Source: Mixophyes australis (taxonomy: Eukaryota; Chordata; Amphibia; Anura; Limnodynastidae). From it: 64,000 bases of DNA. Where the stretch lies: positions 378,883,407 through 378,947,406 of the forward strand of contig JAVHZZ010000001.1 of the NCBI GenBank assembly GCA_036250195.1. Reading direction: 5' to 3'. Under the pieces are notes generated by a model. The model worked only from the letters and a program-made list of their open reading frames with translations. It was not told where the DNA came from and ran no database searches. How positions within the stretch are numbered: the stretch's first letter is position 1; each line of letters begins with the position of its first letter. Positions 33,331 through 45,433 of this stretch are shown here, in pieces. A program made the translations under genes and the position numbers.

Positions 33331-35825
33331 ATCAAAGGGAATGCATGGCTGTGATCTGCATATGTTAAGTGAGTTTCCTAAAAAGAATGTCTGAGTTTAA
33401 CCTAATTACCTCTCTCTGGGTTGACTGGCCAAATCTTTCTAAACATTATTGTCTGAGGCAAAATAATATACGTTCATATTAATTAATTTCAAATTTTACT
33501 TGGGCTCTCACCCTGACAACATGTAATTGCAATAATTAAGTGTATCTGCTATTAAACAGTGTATCTAAGAAATGATTAGACATAGTATAGTGTTTATATC
33601 AGCCTATTTAGGGGGGTTGTTTAGAGTTGGATGGAAATTAATTTGTGCATCTTAATTTTGCGCATTGCACAAGCACTCAACTTGTGAAATTATTTTGTGC
33701 TGTCTGTACCAATCACTCTTGTGCTTTGATAGTCAGATCAGGAGCATTCATGCGCTAGCGCAGTACAGTAAGGATGTGTTGTTATGATAATTATCACAAA
33801 ATATGGGACCTAACTACATATGCGCTAGTCCCCGTGCATACCCAGAAGAGCATATTACATCTACAGTTACATTCAACTATTGCATTCAACAAGAAAGTTG
33901 ACTTTTCCTTTAATAAATAAAATAACAAAAGCATTACAAACCAGTTTTATTTCATGCTACACATTGTTTAGTGATCATCAGTAGACACATTTCACACATA
34001 TACTTTAAATAAATATCATGGTGTGCAGTGAGTTGATGTATTTTACTTTTTACTTTGATGTCTACTTCATACACACTTGTGAAAAGTCTGACAGTTTAAT
34101 CTCAGGAGGAGATGTAGACAGGAAAATAAAAGGTGCAGACAGAATGTAGAAGTAAAGAGATAACTGGAAACTGAAATGTACACAGTTTACCAATATGGTG
34201 TGGTTCATGTGGGAACTGAAATCATTTTGACATATCACTTTATAGATTCATATGAAAGAAAATCCTCCTTTTCTTTTATAGTAATCTGATGAACAAACTC
34301 TGCAGAATCAAAACCTCTGAGCTACCATAGTCTCAAATGTTATCCTACAATCCATGAAAAAGGGATTGCATTAATGCTAACAGGGAATTGCAGAAAAACT
34401 ATATGGCCTGATTTAGAGTTGGCTGTAAAATTGCGACTATTACGTACCCACAAAAATGTGTCTGCATCCTTTATTGTTTATATGGCTGTATTTTGAAATG
34501 CGCGTGTCTTCAGATCTGGCGTCCATTACATCATCATCAACATGAAAAAGTACAATTCAATCCCCAACTATCAAAGGAGAGTGCTTTCAGGATTTCAGTT
34601 ATTATGTGTATTATGTATTGTAGTCCACAGTCCATATGCACATATGTAAAATATACAAGTGCCTGCAGCATGCCTGATAAGTTGGCATGGGAAGCCTTCA
34701 GTGGCAAATCCTGGGGAATGTTACCGTTGTCAGGGTTGTCGCCAGCGATAGCATTGATATCACTGGTGATAACCATTTGGTGTATAGGGCATAACAAAAA
34801 ATCCATATGGCCAGCAATATCTCCAATTTCTAATAAAATAATAGGGATGTTCGTGCTTTGATAAAACTCCCTGTTACAGATTTACAGAAAATTTACAGAA
34901 AATATATATACCATATTTTTTGTCCCTTGCCTTTGTACATTATTCTGTTACTTGGTTTACTTTGCCTCTTAAAACTCCTTTTCCCCCCAAATTCATCTTG
35001 TGCCTTTTTCTTGATATCCCTTCATGCTTATGGGGTAAATGACACATCAACATCAATTCCTGGTGGTATGGAGCCTCAAAATACTCAATCTATCATTTGG
35101 CGGTTTGAGGCTACTATGTCATTGGCTTGTCAAATGGAAAAATATGAAACCACTGGTAAACTGTGTCCGTTTATGAAAACCCCTGTAACATTTGAGCTGG
35201 AGACTGTGGCTTGGCTGTTAATTATTGGGTAGTTCAAGTCACACTCGATTTTAACATCAATAGCATTGTTAAAGCTGTGCTGTTCCTCCAGTACTTTGAT
35301 TTGAGAGGAGCTAGTGGATAGGAGAGTGGCGATTAGGTGAGTGCTTCAACTCAGAAAGGGCTGAAATTTGGTATACTAAGAAGTTTTTAATTTGTTAATT
35401 TAATTTGTTAATTGTTAAAAGTGTTTATAAAGATTTTAAAAATATATATATACTTTTCTTGAATGAGAAGTGACAGTTGGGAGTGGTTGGTGGTTGCCGG
35501 GGGTGACAGTGGGGACTAGTTGGTGGTTGCCAGGGGTTGACAGAGCGAGAGGAGTGTGATACTCAGGACCGCTGAGAAAGATCCCTGTGTCTGGATAGAC
35601 ATCTGGATAGATGTGGCGATAAAGATGAAGGATGAGGTGATGGAGAAAAATGATGAGGTGGTGACATGTGGACAAAACCACGTTAAAAAGGGGCACTTAC
35701 CGCGGGAAGTAACTCTCTTCCACTGAGGAGTCCTGGCCTAGCCCCAAATGCATGACAAGAACCTTTTTAACACCTTAAGTAGCTTGATTTGACTAGAATG
35801 CATGAGTATCATGTACGGGTTAACT

Positions 35826-35826
<1 letters not shown>
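33331..35826. other. AT-rich stretch, no gene seen
   Basis: The two open frames of about 120 codons (34493-34861, 34858-35232, + strand) have no recognisable motif and no splice support. A small direct repeat, TGGTGGTTGCC(A/G)GGGGT, occurs at about 35489 and 35521. Confidence 0.45.

Positions 35827-35858
<32 letters not shown>
35827..35858. repeat. (TA)n microsatellite
   Basis: A TA run of about 32 bp directly before the hAT element. Confidence 0.95.
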
Positions 35859-35865
<7 letters not shown>

Positions 35866-36213
35866 TTAGAGATGGGCGGGTCCGGTTCCCCGAGAACCAA
35901 ACCCATCCGAACTTTGGGTATCCGAGTACCGAGCTACTCAGCTCGGTACTCTCCCGCCCGTTCCGAATCCAAATCGAGGCCGAACGTCATCGTGACGTCG
36001 TCGGATCTCGGGGCTCGGTTCTCGCGATACTTCAACATTATAAATACACGCCTCCACAGCAATCCATCGCCATTTGACAGAGGGAGAGAGCAGGGTGTAG
36101 TCACAGGCTGATTAGAGCAGGGACAGAGAATCCAATATTCTTCTTGCAATTGCTCTAACAAAAATCGCTAGAAAAGAGAGGAGGATAGAGGTTTATTATT
36201 TTTTGTTAATATT

Positions 36214-36630
36214 TGGCACTCCCCAGTGCTTTTGGGGTGTCCCCCATAAATGTGCATAAATATTTCTGGCTGTCAAAAGTCATATCTGTCAGCAGTATCT
36301 ACCAAATAATTTTTAGCACTCCTCAGTGCTTTTGGGGTGTCCCCCATAATTGTGCATAAATATTTCTGGCTGTCAAAAGTCATATCTGTCAGCAGTATCT
36401 ACCAAATAATTTTTAGCACTCCTCAGTGCTTTTGGGGTGTCCCCCATAATTGTGCATAAATATTTCTGGCTGTCAAAAGTCATATCTGTCAGCAGTATCT
36501 ACCAAATATATTTTAGCACTCCTCGGTGCTTTTGGGGTGTCCCCCATAATTGTGCATAAATATTTCTGGCTGTCAAAAGTCATATCTTTCAGCAGTATCT
36601 ACCAAATAATTTTTAGCACTCCCCAGTGCT
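36214..36630. repeat. Four 100-bp tandem repeats upstream of the hAT transposase
   Basis: TTTTAGCACTCC(T/C)C(A/G)GTGCTTT recurs with an exact 100-bp period (landmark ACCAAATA at 36301, 36401, 36501 and 36601), with 95% or better visual identity between units. The array ends about 12 bases before the presumed start codon at 36642, so it forms the 5' leader or promoter region of the transposase. Confidence 0.93.
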
Positions 36631-36641
36631 TTGCGCTGAGA

Positions 36642-39611
36642 ATGGATTCAAAGCAGTCCACATATGATCAGAATGAGCAACCAGGTTCTGTCACCAGTCC
36701 TGATGTTAGTGTTCCCAGTACGTCATCTGGCCAAGGCGATGTCAAACAACAGAGTGTTTCCAAATTAGTGCAAAAAACAAAACCCCCAAAAAATTTTACT
36801 GTATTGAAGCGAAAAAGAAGTGTAACTGAGCAAAAGTTAAGTGTCGATAAAAAAAAAAATTGCAAGCATGCCATTCTACACACGCAGTGGCAAAGAGAGA
36901 ATGAGGCCTTCACCTTTGGCTATTAGTGGCAGATCCCAAAAAGTTACCCAGCCTACAATTGGTGCACAACTACTATTACGCGTCAAAGCCGAGCTGCAAG
37001 ATAACAGTAAGGCATTACAGGAGAATGTTTGCACTGATTCACAAATGACAACAATCCCTGTGGAGAGTCCATCCAACAGTGGGATGTCTAATCGTGAGAA
37101 TTCTGCTGATGTGTGCCTTAATAGCCCGAGTGTAGCCAGTGATACCCAAATTGAGGATGCCACTTTGGAATTAGAAGAGGATGAGGGGGAGATTTGTGTA
37201 GGCGACGAGGGCGCTAATGAGGATGTTGATGAGGATGAGGTTGTTTGTGTAAGTCCTGCACCAGTTTCAGCAGTTCTGGCACGTGACAAGAAAAGGGCCA
37301 TTGTCATGCCTGGGCATAAAACAAAAAAATTCACTTCTTATGTGTGGAATTATTTCTACCCAAATCCAGACAACAATTGTATAGCCATTTGTAGTGTATG
37401 TCAAGCCACAGTCAGTCGAGGGAGGGACCTTAACCATTTTGGAACCGCGTCTATGTTACGCCATTTAACAAGAGTTCATGGCAAAGTGTTGGGAAAAGCT
37501 GAAAGTTCTTCCCAAAAAAATACAAGCACTCCATCATCAGCTAAGACCCTCCGCTCACCGACATCCCGACGGCTACAAAATACACCCACCACACCATCCT
37601 CATCAATATCCTCAGTAGCGCTCGGAGTTAGCCCGGCATCCCACTTAAGGCTGGATGACTCCTGCACTATTATTGATTCCTCTGAAGAAAGCGTTAGTCC
37701 CACTGCTGCTGCTGTTGCTGCTGCTGGGGGTGAATCGTCATCCCAGAGGCAGGTCAAGAAAATGAGCAGTCCTACATTTCAGCAATTAACTGTGAAACAA
37801 TCATTTGCGAGGGGAAGCAAATATGACAGCAGTCACCCAGTCGCCAAGCGAATCACAGACGCCATGGCTGCAATGTTAGTGTTAGATCTGCGTCCAATCT
37901 CCACAATAAACGCAGCTGGTTTTTCACAGTTAATTGAGGTTTTGTGTCCGCGTTACAGAATTCCATCGCGACACCATTTCTCCCGTAAAGCAATTCCACA
38001 ACTCTACCAAAAAGTGTGTAAAAATGTAGAGATTGCGCTGAAAAATGCCATTCTGCCCACTGTTCACTTAACCACAGATATGTGGAAAAGTGTAAGTGGC
38101 CAAACCAAAGACTATATGACTGTGGCAGCCCACTGGGTTGGTCATTCACCTTCACCAGCAGGAACAGCAGCAGCATGTACACCACTACGTAACATTTGTC
38201 ACAGGCAGGCCACTCTTTGTATCACCGGCTTCACTAACAGGCATACGGCTGACAATTTGTTACGCAAACTGAGAGATGTGATTGATGCATGGCTTATACC
38301 ACTCGGACTCTCCCCAGGGTATGTCATTTCTGATAACGCCAACAATATAGTGCGAGCATTACAGCTGGGTGATTTCCAACACATTCCCTGTTTTGCTCAC
38401 ACCATCAACTTGGTGGTGCAGAGCTTCCTACGAAATAACCGTGAGGTTCAGGAGATGCTTTCGGTGGCCCGTAAAATTTCAGGCCATTTCAGGCATTCAG
38501 CCACAGCATGTAGGAGATTACAGCAGCTCCAAGAGCAGTTTAACTTGCCCTGCCACCAACTTAAGCAAGAGGTGGTAACTAGGTGGAATTCCACCCTGTA
38601 CATGCTTCAGAGGATGGAGGAACAGCGCAAAGCCATCCAAGCATATTGCACAAGCCATGACATTGGGAAAGGAGGGGGGATGTATTTCACTCTTGCACAG
38701 TGGGGAATCCTTTTAGTGCTGTGCAAGGTGCTGAAACCATTTGAAGTTGTGACGTGTGAGGTGAGTGCAGACTCTGCTAGTTTGAGCCAAGTCATTCCTT
38801 TAATTAGACTATTGGAAAAGCAGCTTGAGAAAATGAAGGAGGACCTGAAAGCAAGCAATTCAGCAAAGTATGTTGGCCTTGTCGATCAAGTACTTAATTC
38901 GCTTCACATTGATCCTCGAGTTATTAAGATCTTGAACTCGGATCAGTACGTTTTGGCCACTGTGTTTGATCCAAGGTTTAAAACCTACATTGAGTCTTTA
39001 CTTGTAAATGAGCGAGATGTGAACTTTTGCAAGGAGCTATTGCTCAGCAAGTTGGCCGCTGAACTGGGCCTCGGCTTGACGACGTGTCCTCCTTCACTTT
39101 CTCAAGTGAAAAATTAAATTTCCCAAAAAGAAGCAGGGAAGACGCAGGGGGCAGACCAGAACAATTTAACATCTGGGCTGGTTTGAAGGATTTTTCAAAA
39201 AAATTTGTCACTTTGCCCATAACTCCATCCAATACGAGTATAAACATGCAAAGGATGGTGGTGGATTACTTTCAAGAGGTAGTTGATATGGAAATGTCAG
39301 ACAGTCCCTTTCCTTACTGGGAAGAAAAGCAGGCCATTTGGAAACCCATGTACAAACTTGCTTTGCAATACCTAAGCTGCCCACCCTCCAGTGTGTACTC
39401 TGAACGAGTGTTCAGCACAGCAGGGAACTTAGTCAGTGATCGCCGTAGAAGGTTACTTCCCAAAAATGTGGAGAAAATGATGTTTATAAAAATGAACTAC
39501 ATCTTCCACCAGGAAGGCCTTCACCATTCAAGACATCCAAGCACTGACTGTTCTCTAATGGCGGATTCAAGCGGCGATGAATTGATAGTCTGTGATATTA
39601 TAAAATCATAG
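36642..39611 (+). pseudogene. hAT-superfamily BED-finger transposase, two frameshifts
   Basis: This encodes a transposase of the hAT superfamily, related to the source of ZBED genes. The start ATG at 36642 opens an N-terminal Ser/Thr/Lys-rich segment. An 11-base A run at 36848-36858 forces a frame change into the 36841-39117 frame; another frame change near 39084-39117 gives the C-terminus to 39611. Using residues of the 758-codon middle frame: acidic stretch ~110-135; BED zinc finger ~160-216 with Cys184, Cys187, His208 and His213; hAT core with TTDMWKS (Asp413), SDNANN (Asp498) and the CxxH motif CFAH (Cys517); TRWNST further on. The last segment has SSVYSERVFSTAGNLVSDRRR, the hAT dimerisation/C-terminal block. 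All hallmark motifs remain, so inactivation looks recent. Sequencing error in the A run is possible for the first lesion. Confidence 0.92.
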
Positions 39612-39620
39612 ACCACGTAC

Positions 39621-40244
39621 GTTTTAAGCGCAGACTTTCACACATAGAAGATGTTCCATATCAATATAGATTCCTCCCACTTGATGATAATTATTCCGTG
39701 TCTATGGATGGATATACCAAACCTATAACGAACTCGAACGACACAAGAAACAGGGACAATAATAGTGCAGTATGTTCACAAATTAATAGTAATAGTCCCA
39801 AAAGAAGTCCCAAAGGTAGATTGTTTATATTCATTCACTTTGTGCAGGGAACAGAAACGACACCAAAAGAGAATCCTGTGTTGTTCATATCCAACTCCCC
39901 CAATGATATTATGCTTACAAGAATGCAACAGGTATTGGGCATCTCGTGAATATATATTCAGAAAACTCTCCTTAACATCCCATCTAAGGGTACACTCCAC
40001 CGATTAGATGATGCAAAACAAAATAATAAAACACAATCTGGTGCATTAACTTTAAAAAAACATGTTTATTACATAACCAACATGTCATGCTTCACAAATT
40101 AAAACATGTATAAAAGATAATGCATATATTCGTACCAGATTTAGCTGTGATCAAACGTATCTGTTCAAACGTCGATTCTATCCAAAAAACGTCAGGTAAC
40201 AGGAACATAAATCAGCGCCGGACAACATTTTTCTTTTATTTGCA

Positions 40245-40246
<2 letters not shown>
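39621..40246. other. No feature seen
   Basis: AT-rich sequence after the transposase; no recognisable hAT right end. Confidence 0.5.

Positions 40247-40282
<36 letters not shown>
40247..40282. repeat. (TA)n microsatellite
   Basis: A TA run of about 36 bp. Confidence 0.95.
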
Positions 40283-40284
<2 letters not shown>

Positions 40285-40984
40285 ACAGACGGGAGGAGTG
40301 AGGGGGAGGAGCATTCTGAGAGAGACTGAGCTGTGTGACAAGTCCAGATTAGGTGACCCTAAACATAAGGGCACTGGGTCTGAGCCAGGAGCGGATTGGG
40401 AACTTAAAGTGGCCCTGGAAAAAAGTCTGAAAGTGGCCTCATGTAGGCGGGGCCAAATAAATGGTAGGCGGGGCCCAGTATGTGTGTGTGCACCCAGTGT
40501 GTCTTTCCCTGTGTGTGTGCTCAGAGTATGTGTGCCCAGCGTGTGTACCTGTATACGTGTGTCCTGTTCTTGTCACTTTCACCTCCTGTAGCTGATGGTG
40601 TCTTTAGCTCAGTTGCTGCTTGTCTGGATCATGGAATGTTGGAGGCCCTATTTGGAAAAAAAATGGGTACATGAAATTTAGAAAACTTACTGCTTCCTCC
40701 TATCAGTGCTATAGAAAGGGAGTCACATGTGACGCGCATCACGTGACAGGTGCCATCCCATGTGACTCCTTGTCACGGGCACTAGGAGTCTTTACCCAGG
40801 GATCACCAGATGGTAGGCTTACCAGAGCAATGTAGATGGTAATAGGGTACTCTGGTAGCTGGGTGATCACGGAACATGAAATGATGGCTGATGAGATGCT
40901 CAGGAAAGTCTATGACTAGCAACACTGGTAATAAGGAGGTAAATATACACAAGGAACTGTATGGACAAGGACACGTGCAGGTAG

Positions 40985-41250
40985 TCAGTGGTCTGCGATA
41001 GCAAGTTGTACCACTGCTATAGTGAGGAGGAATGTCCAACAGAAACAAGGAGGTGATGAGAGTCAGCGGTCTGCGGATAGCAAGTTGTACCGCTGTCTGA
41101 GTGAAGGAATGGAATCCAAGTGGAGGTATCCGGGTAGTCAGTGGTCTGCGGTAGCAAGTTGTACCACTGCTATGTGAGAGGATAATGGAACAGGTGATAC
41201 CGGAAACAGGGATCAGTGGTCTGACATCAGCAAGTTGTACCACTGAATAT
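40985..41250. repeat. Four diverged repeats around GCAAGTTGTACC
   Basis: A block with (A/G)GTGGTCTG...AGCAAGTTGTACCACTG occurs four times (about 40986, 41066, 41138 and 41215) spaced about 70-80 bp. Each block is itself an inverted pair (CAGTGGT...ACCACTG), and the one copy with CAGCGGT also has ACCGCTG, so the stem is kept by a paired change. Confidence 0.85.
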
Positions 41251-41331
41251 ATATGTGAGGAGGTGCACGGGGAGAGGCTGCAACACAGAATATACACATG
41301 CACCTTATACACGATCCACAGTAATATGCAC

Positions 41332-41354
41332 AATATATATATATATATATATAT
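41332..41354. repeat. (TA)n microsatellite
   Basis: A TA run of about 23 bp. Confidence 0.9.
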
Positions 41355-42014
41355 AAATGACTGAGCAGGTCTGCAATCAGAAAGTCTCTTGAAGTAGTCC
41401 AGCACAATGATAACACAGTCAATGATGGCAATAGACTCAGCGGATAGCAGACTCCAGAGAGAACCAAACACAGTCCAGCAAGATATGCAATACACAGCAC
41501 AGTCAATGAGAAGTATGCATACCGTGGTTCAGAAGTAGCAATCAGATGGGAATGCAGCGGTACCTGAGCGGCAGGAGGCCGACTGGATAGGAAGTCCCGG
41601 GATAGGTGAGGCAGCGGTCTAGCAGGTGCAGCGCACCGGTGAGTAGACCAACAGGGACACGAATCCACAGGAGTCAGCAACACGTGGAACTGGACTCATA
41701 GGGAACCCAGGAGAATGGAGATGATCCAGCAGAGGGTAGTAGATGAGATACAAATCCAATGCTGACAGGAGGGTAGAGACCAGTGGAACACGTGAAGGCG
41801 TGGAGAGCGGATCAGCAGGAGATGGACGATAGCGCTGACCACAGCAGCAGGACTCAGCGGCACACGGAGGTAACCAGTAGCAACCAAAGGAACCAACAGC
41901 GATGGGACACAGGAGTGCAGCGCAGGCCAGGAGCTGTTGATCACGAAGTGTAGCAGATGGTAATGAAAGCGGCAGTCTCGAGGAAGACACAGAAGAGATG
42001 AGATGAGTCTGCAG

Positions 42015-42445
42015 TGCACAGGACAGCGGATAGGAATCAGCTAACAGTCACGATGATGAACACAGGCGAGTTGCAAGCAGGAGACTGTAGTGCACGGAGG
42101 CAGCGGATAGTAATCAGCTAGCAGTCACGATGATGAACACAGGCGAGTTGCAAGCAGGAGACTGTAGTGCACGGAGGCAGCGGATAGGAATCAGCAAACA
42201 GACTTGATGAGAAGCAGGTGAGTGAAGTAAAAGCTGGAGTGCACGGAGGCAGCGGATAGCAATGAGCAAACAGTCACATTGATATACAATAACGTTGAAG
42301 TGGTTTAGAAGACTGTAGTGCACGGAGGCAGCGGATAGGAATCAGCAAACAGTCCCAATGATATACAATAACGTTGAAGTGGTTTAGAAGACTGTAGTGC
42401 ACGGAGGCAGCGGATAGGAATCAGCAAACAGTCACGATGATACAG
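42015..42445. repeat. ~70-80-bp tandem repeats, about six copies
   Basis: GTGCACGGAGGCAGCGGATAG recurs at about 42091, 42169, 42240, 42319 and 42397, with a diverged copy near 42014. Linkers include a repeated AACAGTCACGATGATGAAC and a repeated ATACAATAACGTTGAAGTGG. Confidence 0.9.
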
Positions 42446-43017
42446 TTGATGGTAGAAGTGGTATGGGAACCACAGTAGTAGAAGTGGTTTGGAAACCACA
42501 GAAATAGAAGTGGTTTGGAAACCACAGGAATCAGCAGCGCTGAATACACGAGGAATACAGGAACACCTTCAGAGACTCATGGGGAATGAGACTCCAAGAT
42601 CAGGCAACGTGGTGTTGACCACAGGTGCTTAATATAGGGAGTGTTGCCTGATCTGCCAATTGAGTTAAAGGGATATACACTGAAGTATAGAAAAGGGCTG
42701 CGCATGCGCAGACCCTCAGGATGGCGGACGGCCACGGTTCCTAAATGTCCGGGAAGAGGCACTCACGGTCCGGTGAGTGACACTCCTATCTATAGGAGGA
42801 AGCAGCCAGACACAGGGATCAAATTAAGGAAGGTGGCTGGTCCCGAATGAGGGGCCAGCCACCCACTACCATACTGACCCCCTCCGCTAGCACCCATTCC
42901 GAGGAGGCGGTGACTCACAATTAATTTTTTTTAAAAAAACAAAAAATAAATTTGCCGGCCTCCTGAGGCCAGCGGCATACCGGTAGGTTGTATGATCAAT
43001 CCGCCCTTGGTCTGAGC

Positions 43018-44814
43018 AGAGAGAACAGACAGTCTTGAGAGATATCAGAGCAGAGTGGAGTGGTAAACAGAACCTGCTGGAAAGTCACAGTTTGTGCTGT
43101 AGGGGGAGGTTTACATGCACCTCTGAAGAAGGATATTTTGTCAGCCATTTAGGAGGGAATCAAGGTCAGATCTTGGAACACCCACTGGTGCAGGTGTAGG
43201 TTACTTCACCTATCTGTTATTATACAAGTGGGGTTTGAACTATATCTGGCCACAAGGGCTGAAGAGTCAGGGATAGATGGGTGGGCATGTAAATGTGCAA
43301 CAAGTGATTGTTTCATCAGCATTTGAGCTTATATCACAAGATGATCCCTCTGGTGTTAAAATAAAGTTGGGGAACTAGAAGTCACAGGAAACAAATAAGA
43401 AAGGATACAACCTGAGGATTTTACAGTTGTTGCTAGAGGAGGGTTTGCATACTGTGACTGCTGTACCTTACTGCAAGTGATTTAAAGTCCTCTAAAAGCT
43501 GCAAACTGGACACATGCTGCTTCCATGCCATGCTACATCCATACAGAAGGGCCCCAACTTGCAGTGCACTGCTCCATTTGTGTGGTGAGTTTGAATGCTG
43601 CCGATGTGTGTGTTTGCCCAGTACATTATAGAGCTAGAAGTAAATATATATACATTCATCCCTTGAGATATTCCCAGTATTAAGAGCCAGTAAGGTTAGC
43701 ACATGATATATTGTTCCAGTGTATAAGGTTGTGACAATTAGGGAAGTGTCTCCATTAGACAGTAACAAAATTAAAATCACGCGGGTGAGTGATTGAAGGG
43801 ATATCCAGTGAGAGGTTTTATTTTATGTTGTTATCCAATAGGACACGGGAAGGGGTGTAGCCTATATTTATATATTGTACAGAGCTGTCTCTCTGCTTCC
43901 GGATTCCTCCCGGCCACCCTGCAGTCTTAGGGGTAGGGGTTTGCCTTATAGTGTGTAGGTAGGAGAGCAGTGCAGTCTGTAAGTTTGCATATGGTGCTCG
44001 GGTTATCTCGTCATAGGTCACTACTCCCCCTTTTTGGTTCGTGGTGTCATCACATGTTTGGTCCGACTGTGAGGAGGACCCTGGGCCGGTATGTTAAAGG
44101 TTATACTGGTGGTTATAAGGGGGATGTAGTCTTGCCGTTGGACAGATATTTAGTACCGGCCAATAGATAAGGTATGATCCGGGGTTGGTAGTACTATGGT
44201 CTGACCTTTCCACCGTTATTGTTTTTTTTGTTGCTGACTGCCCTGCTCTCGTCTGCCTTTCAGCCCTTTAGCTTTCATCCTTAGTTCATTTAATAAATCC
44301 TATTTTTATTCCAACGTTAATTTGGTGTCCGTGTCTTTATTGGTTTATTTCTGGTATATTAATCCTGGTATAAGCGAAGAGAACTTCCCCGCTGTGGATT
44401 TTAATGTTTATGTTATATGCTGTTAATATTATTGACTTATGCAAGTTATGATGTTAACCTGGTGTCCACAGTAAGAGTCGGTGCTACACTTTCCACCACA
44501 CTGTCTTATTACTGTATTGTATTGTTCACACTATTATTTCAAAGTATATTTTTCTATAAAGTCACAGAAGCTGCATTTAGTGGTTCCATGTCAATAAATG
44601 TGCCTGGCTGGCTTTTGCAGCACACAGTGTGTCACAGCGTGTTAGTACTGGGCAGGGAGTTTCCTGAATCTCCCCCTGGTGTATCTCAAGAACACCCCCA
44701 GAAGAGGAAGCAGAGATTCGGGTGGAGTTACTGAAAGCCAAGTACAGAGGTGAGAAGCATCTATATCATTCAATATATATACATCCTCACAATGTTTAAT
44801 ATAGAAGGGTGTGT

Positions 44815-44817
<3 letters not shown>
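43018..44817. other. Unclassified; possible retroelement terminus at 43850-44350
   Basis: No gene is seen. From about 43850 the base composition rises in GC, and the segment ends CATTTAATAAATCC, then GTGTCTTTATTGG (44291-44342): poly(A) signal plus GT-rich sequence, as in retroelement 3' ends. A comparable ending occurs at 27985-28045. Boundaries are not resolved. Confidence 0.35.

Positions 44818-44865
<48 letters not shown>
44818..44865. repeat. (TA)n microsatellite
   Basis: A TA run of about 48 bp. Confidence 0.97.
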
Positions 44866-44868
<3 letters not shown>

Positions 44869-45433
44869 TTATGTTTGTCTCAACAGGTCCGTCAGACACT
44901 CAATCCAGACATTCAACATCCAGAAGACCAGTGCCCACTTCTGATATTGCTAGTGAGTTTATCTAGAAAAATAAAATTGCTTTTAATTTTTTGTTGTTTT
45001 TATGTAACTTATGTTGGGTCCGGATAAATGGTGAGGCAGCCCAACCTATGTCAAAAATACCAAACATGTGTATGGCCATCCGGCACTAATTACTGGTTCC
45101 AGGACAAATCCTTTATGATTGGCTGGCGCTAAATCTGGCGTCAGCTTGCCTGCCCCAATCTGGGCTCATAATGCCTTGCTCGTACAGACCAGGCCAAGGA
45201 GTCCTTTTTAAAGAACCAAGAGCCAAGGTGCTTTGAAGGGGGTAGTGCCCTTCGGCCAATCAGTGATAACCGACTCACAAAATGTCTTCCTGCCAAAGCT
45301 GGAGGCCTTCTATGGCCTACAGCCCGCCACCTACACGTCTCCTCTAACCCTCTAAATAATAGCTTAGTAAAATTATCTAAACATTCCATGGACAGCAGAG
45401 GAATAAAGGCTGACCATTGCAGACCTCGTCTAC

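Larger units (their letters stand above)
35867..39620 (+). mobile_element. hAT transposon with BED-type transposase
   Basis: The left end is taken as TAGAGATGGGCGGG at 35867, with C/G-rich self-complementary words inside (GGTTCCCCGAGAACC, GAGCTACTCAGCTCGG). Four 100-bp subrepeats follow, then the transposase (36642-39611). The right terminal repeat could not be found before the TA tract at 40247, so the element seems truncated or its end has diverged. A related non-coding element is at 32393-33330. Confidence 0.75.
40766..42787. mobile_element. 2.0-kb LTR-like unit with internal tandem repeats
   Basis: The unit 40771-42782 begins TGTCACGGGCAC and ends GGTGAGTGACA, so it has TG...CA ends and a TGTCAC/GTGACA inverted terminus. 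CTCCT flanks both sides (40766-40770, 42783-42787). This is the pattern of an LTR insertion, but at 2 kb it is long for a solo LTR, and it is filled with two sets of tandem repeats and no clear coding sequence. It could be a long solo LTR or an unclassified non-autonomous element. It inserted into the hAT element after that had arrived. Confidence 0.75.
40378..43017. mobile_element. 2.6-kb non-autonomous hAT element containing a nested LTR-like unit
   Basis: Outer element 40386-43009. Termini are CAGGAGCGGATTG on the left and, read inward from the right, CAAGGGCGGATTG. GTCTGAGC flanks both sides (40378-40385, 43010-43017), a perfect 8-bp duplication. The original hAT part is only about 607 bp; the rest is the inner unit 40771-42782. 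An internal palindrome of the hAT element (left arm 40690-40729) has its right arm split exactly at the inner insertion (40759-40770 plus 42788-42805). No transposase is encoded, and the open frames on the minus strand are in repeats. Confidence 0.9.

Noticed and set aside
31168..33518. LTR pair beginning TGTCAGGAACGC and ending CCTGACA
   Set aside because: The proposed 5-bp flanks (TCATA versus ACATG) do not match, and an unrelated hAT-like element occupies the middle.
34493..35232. Two consecutive + strand open frames of ~120 codons each
   Set aside because: Hydrophobic, Ile/Ser/Leu-rich translations of AT-rich DNA with no motif; the frames differ and nothing links them.
40803..42499. Minus-strand open frames up to 230 codons (Ser/Leu/Cys-rich)
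   Set aside because: They lie in the tandem-repeat unit; the codons simply follow the repeat pattern and TA tract.
44809..45027. Repeated Tyr-Ile open frames
   Set aside because: Pure artefact of the TA microsatellite; the same applies at 10259-10477 and 35802-36077.
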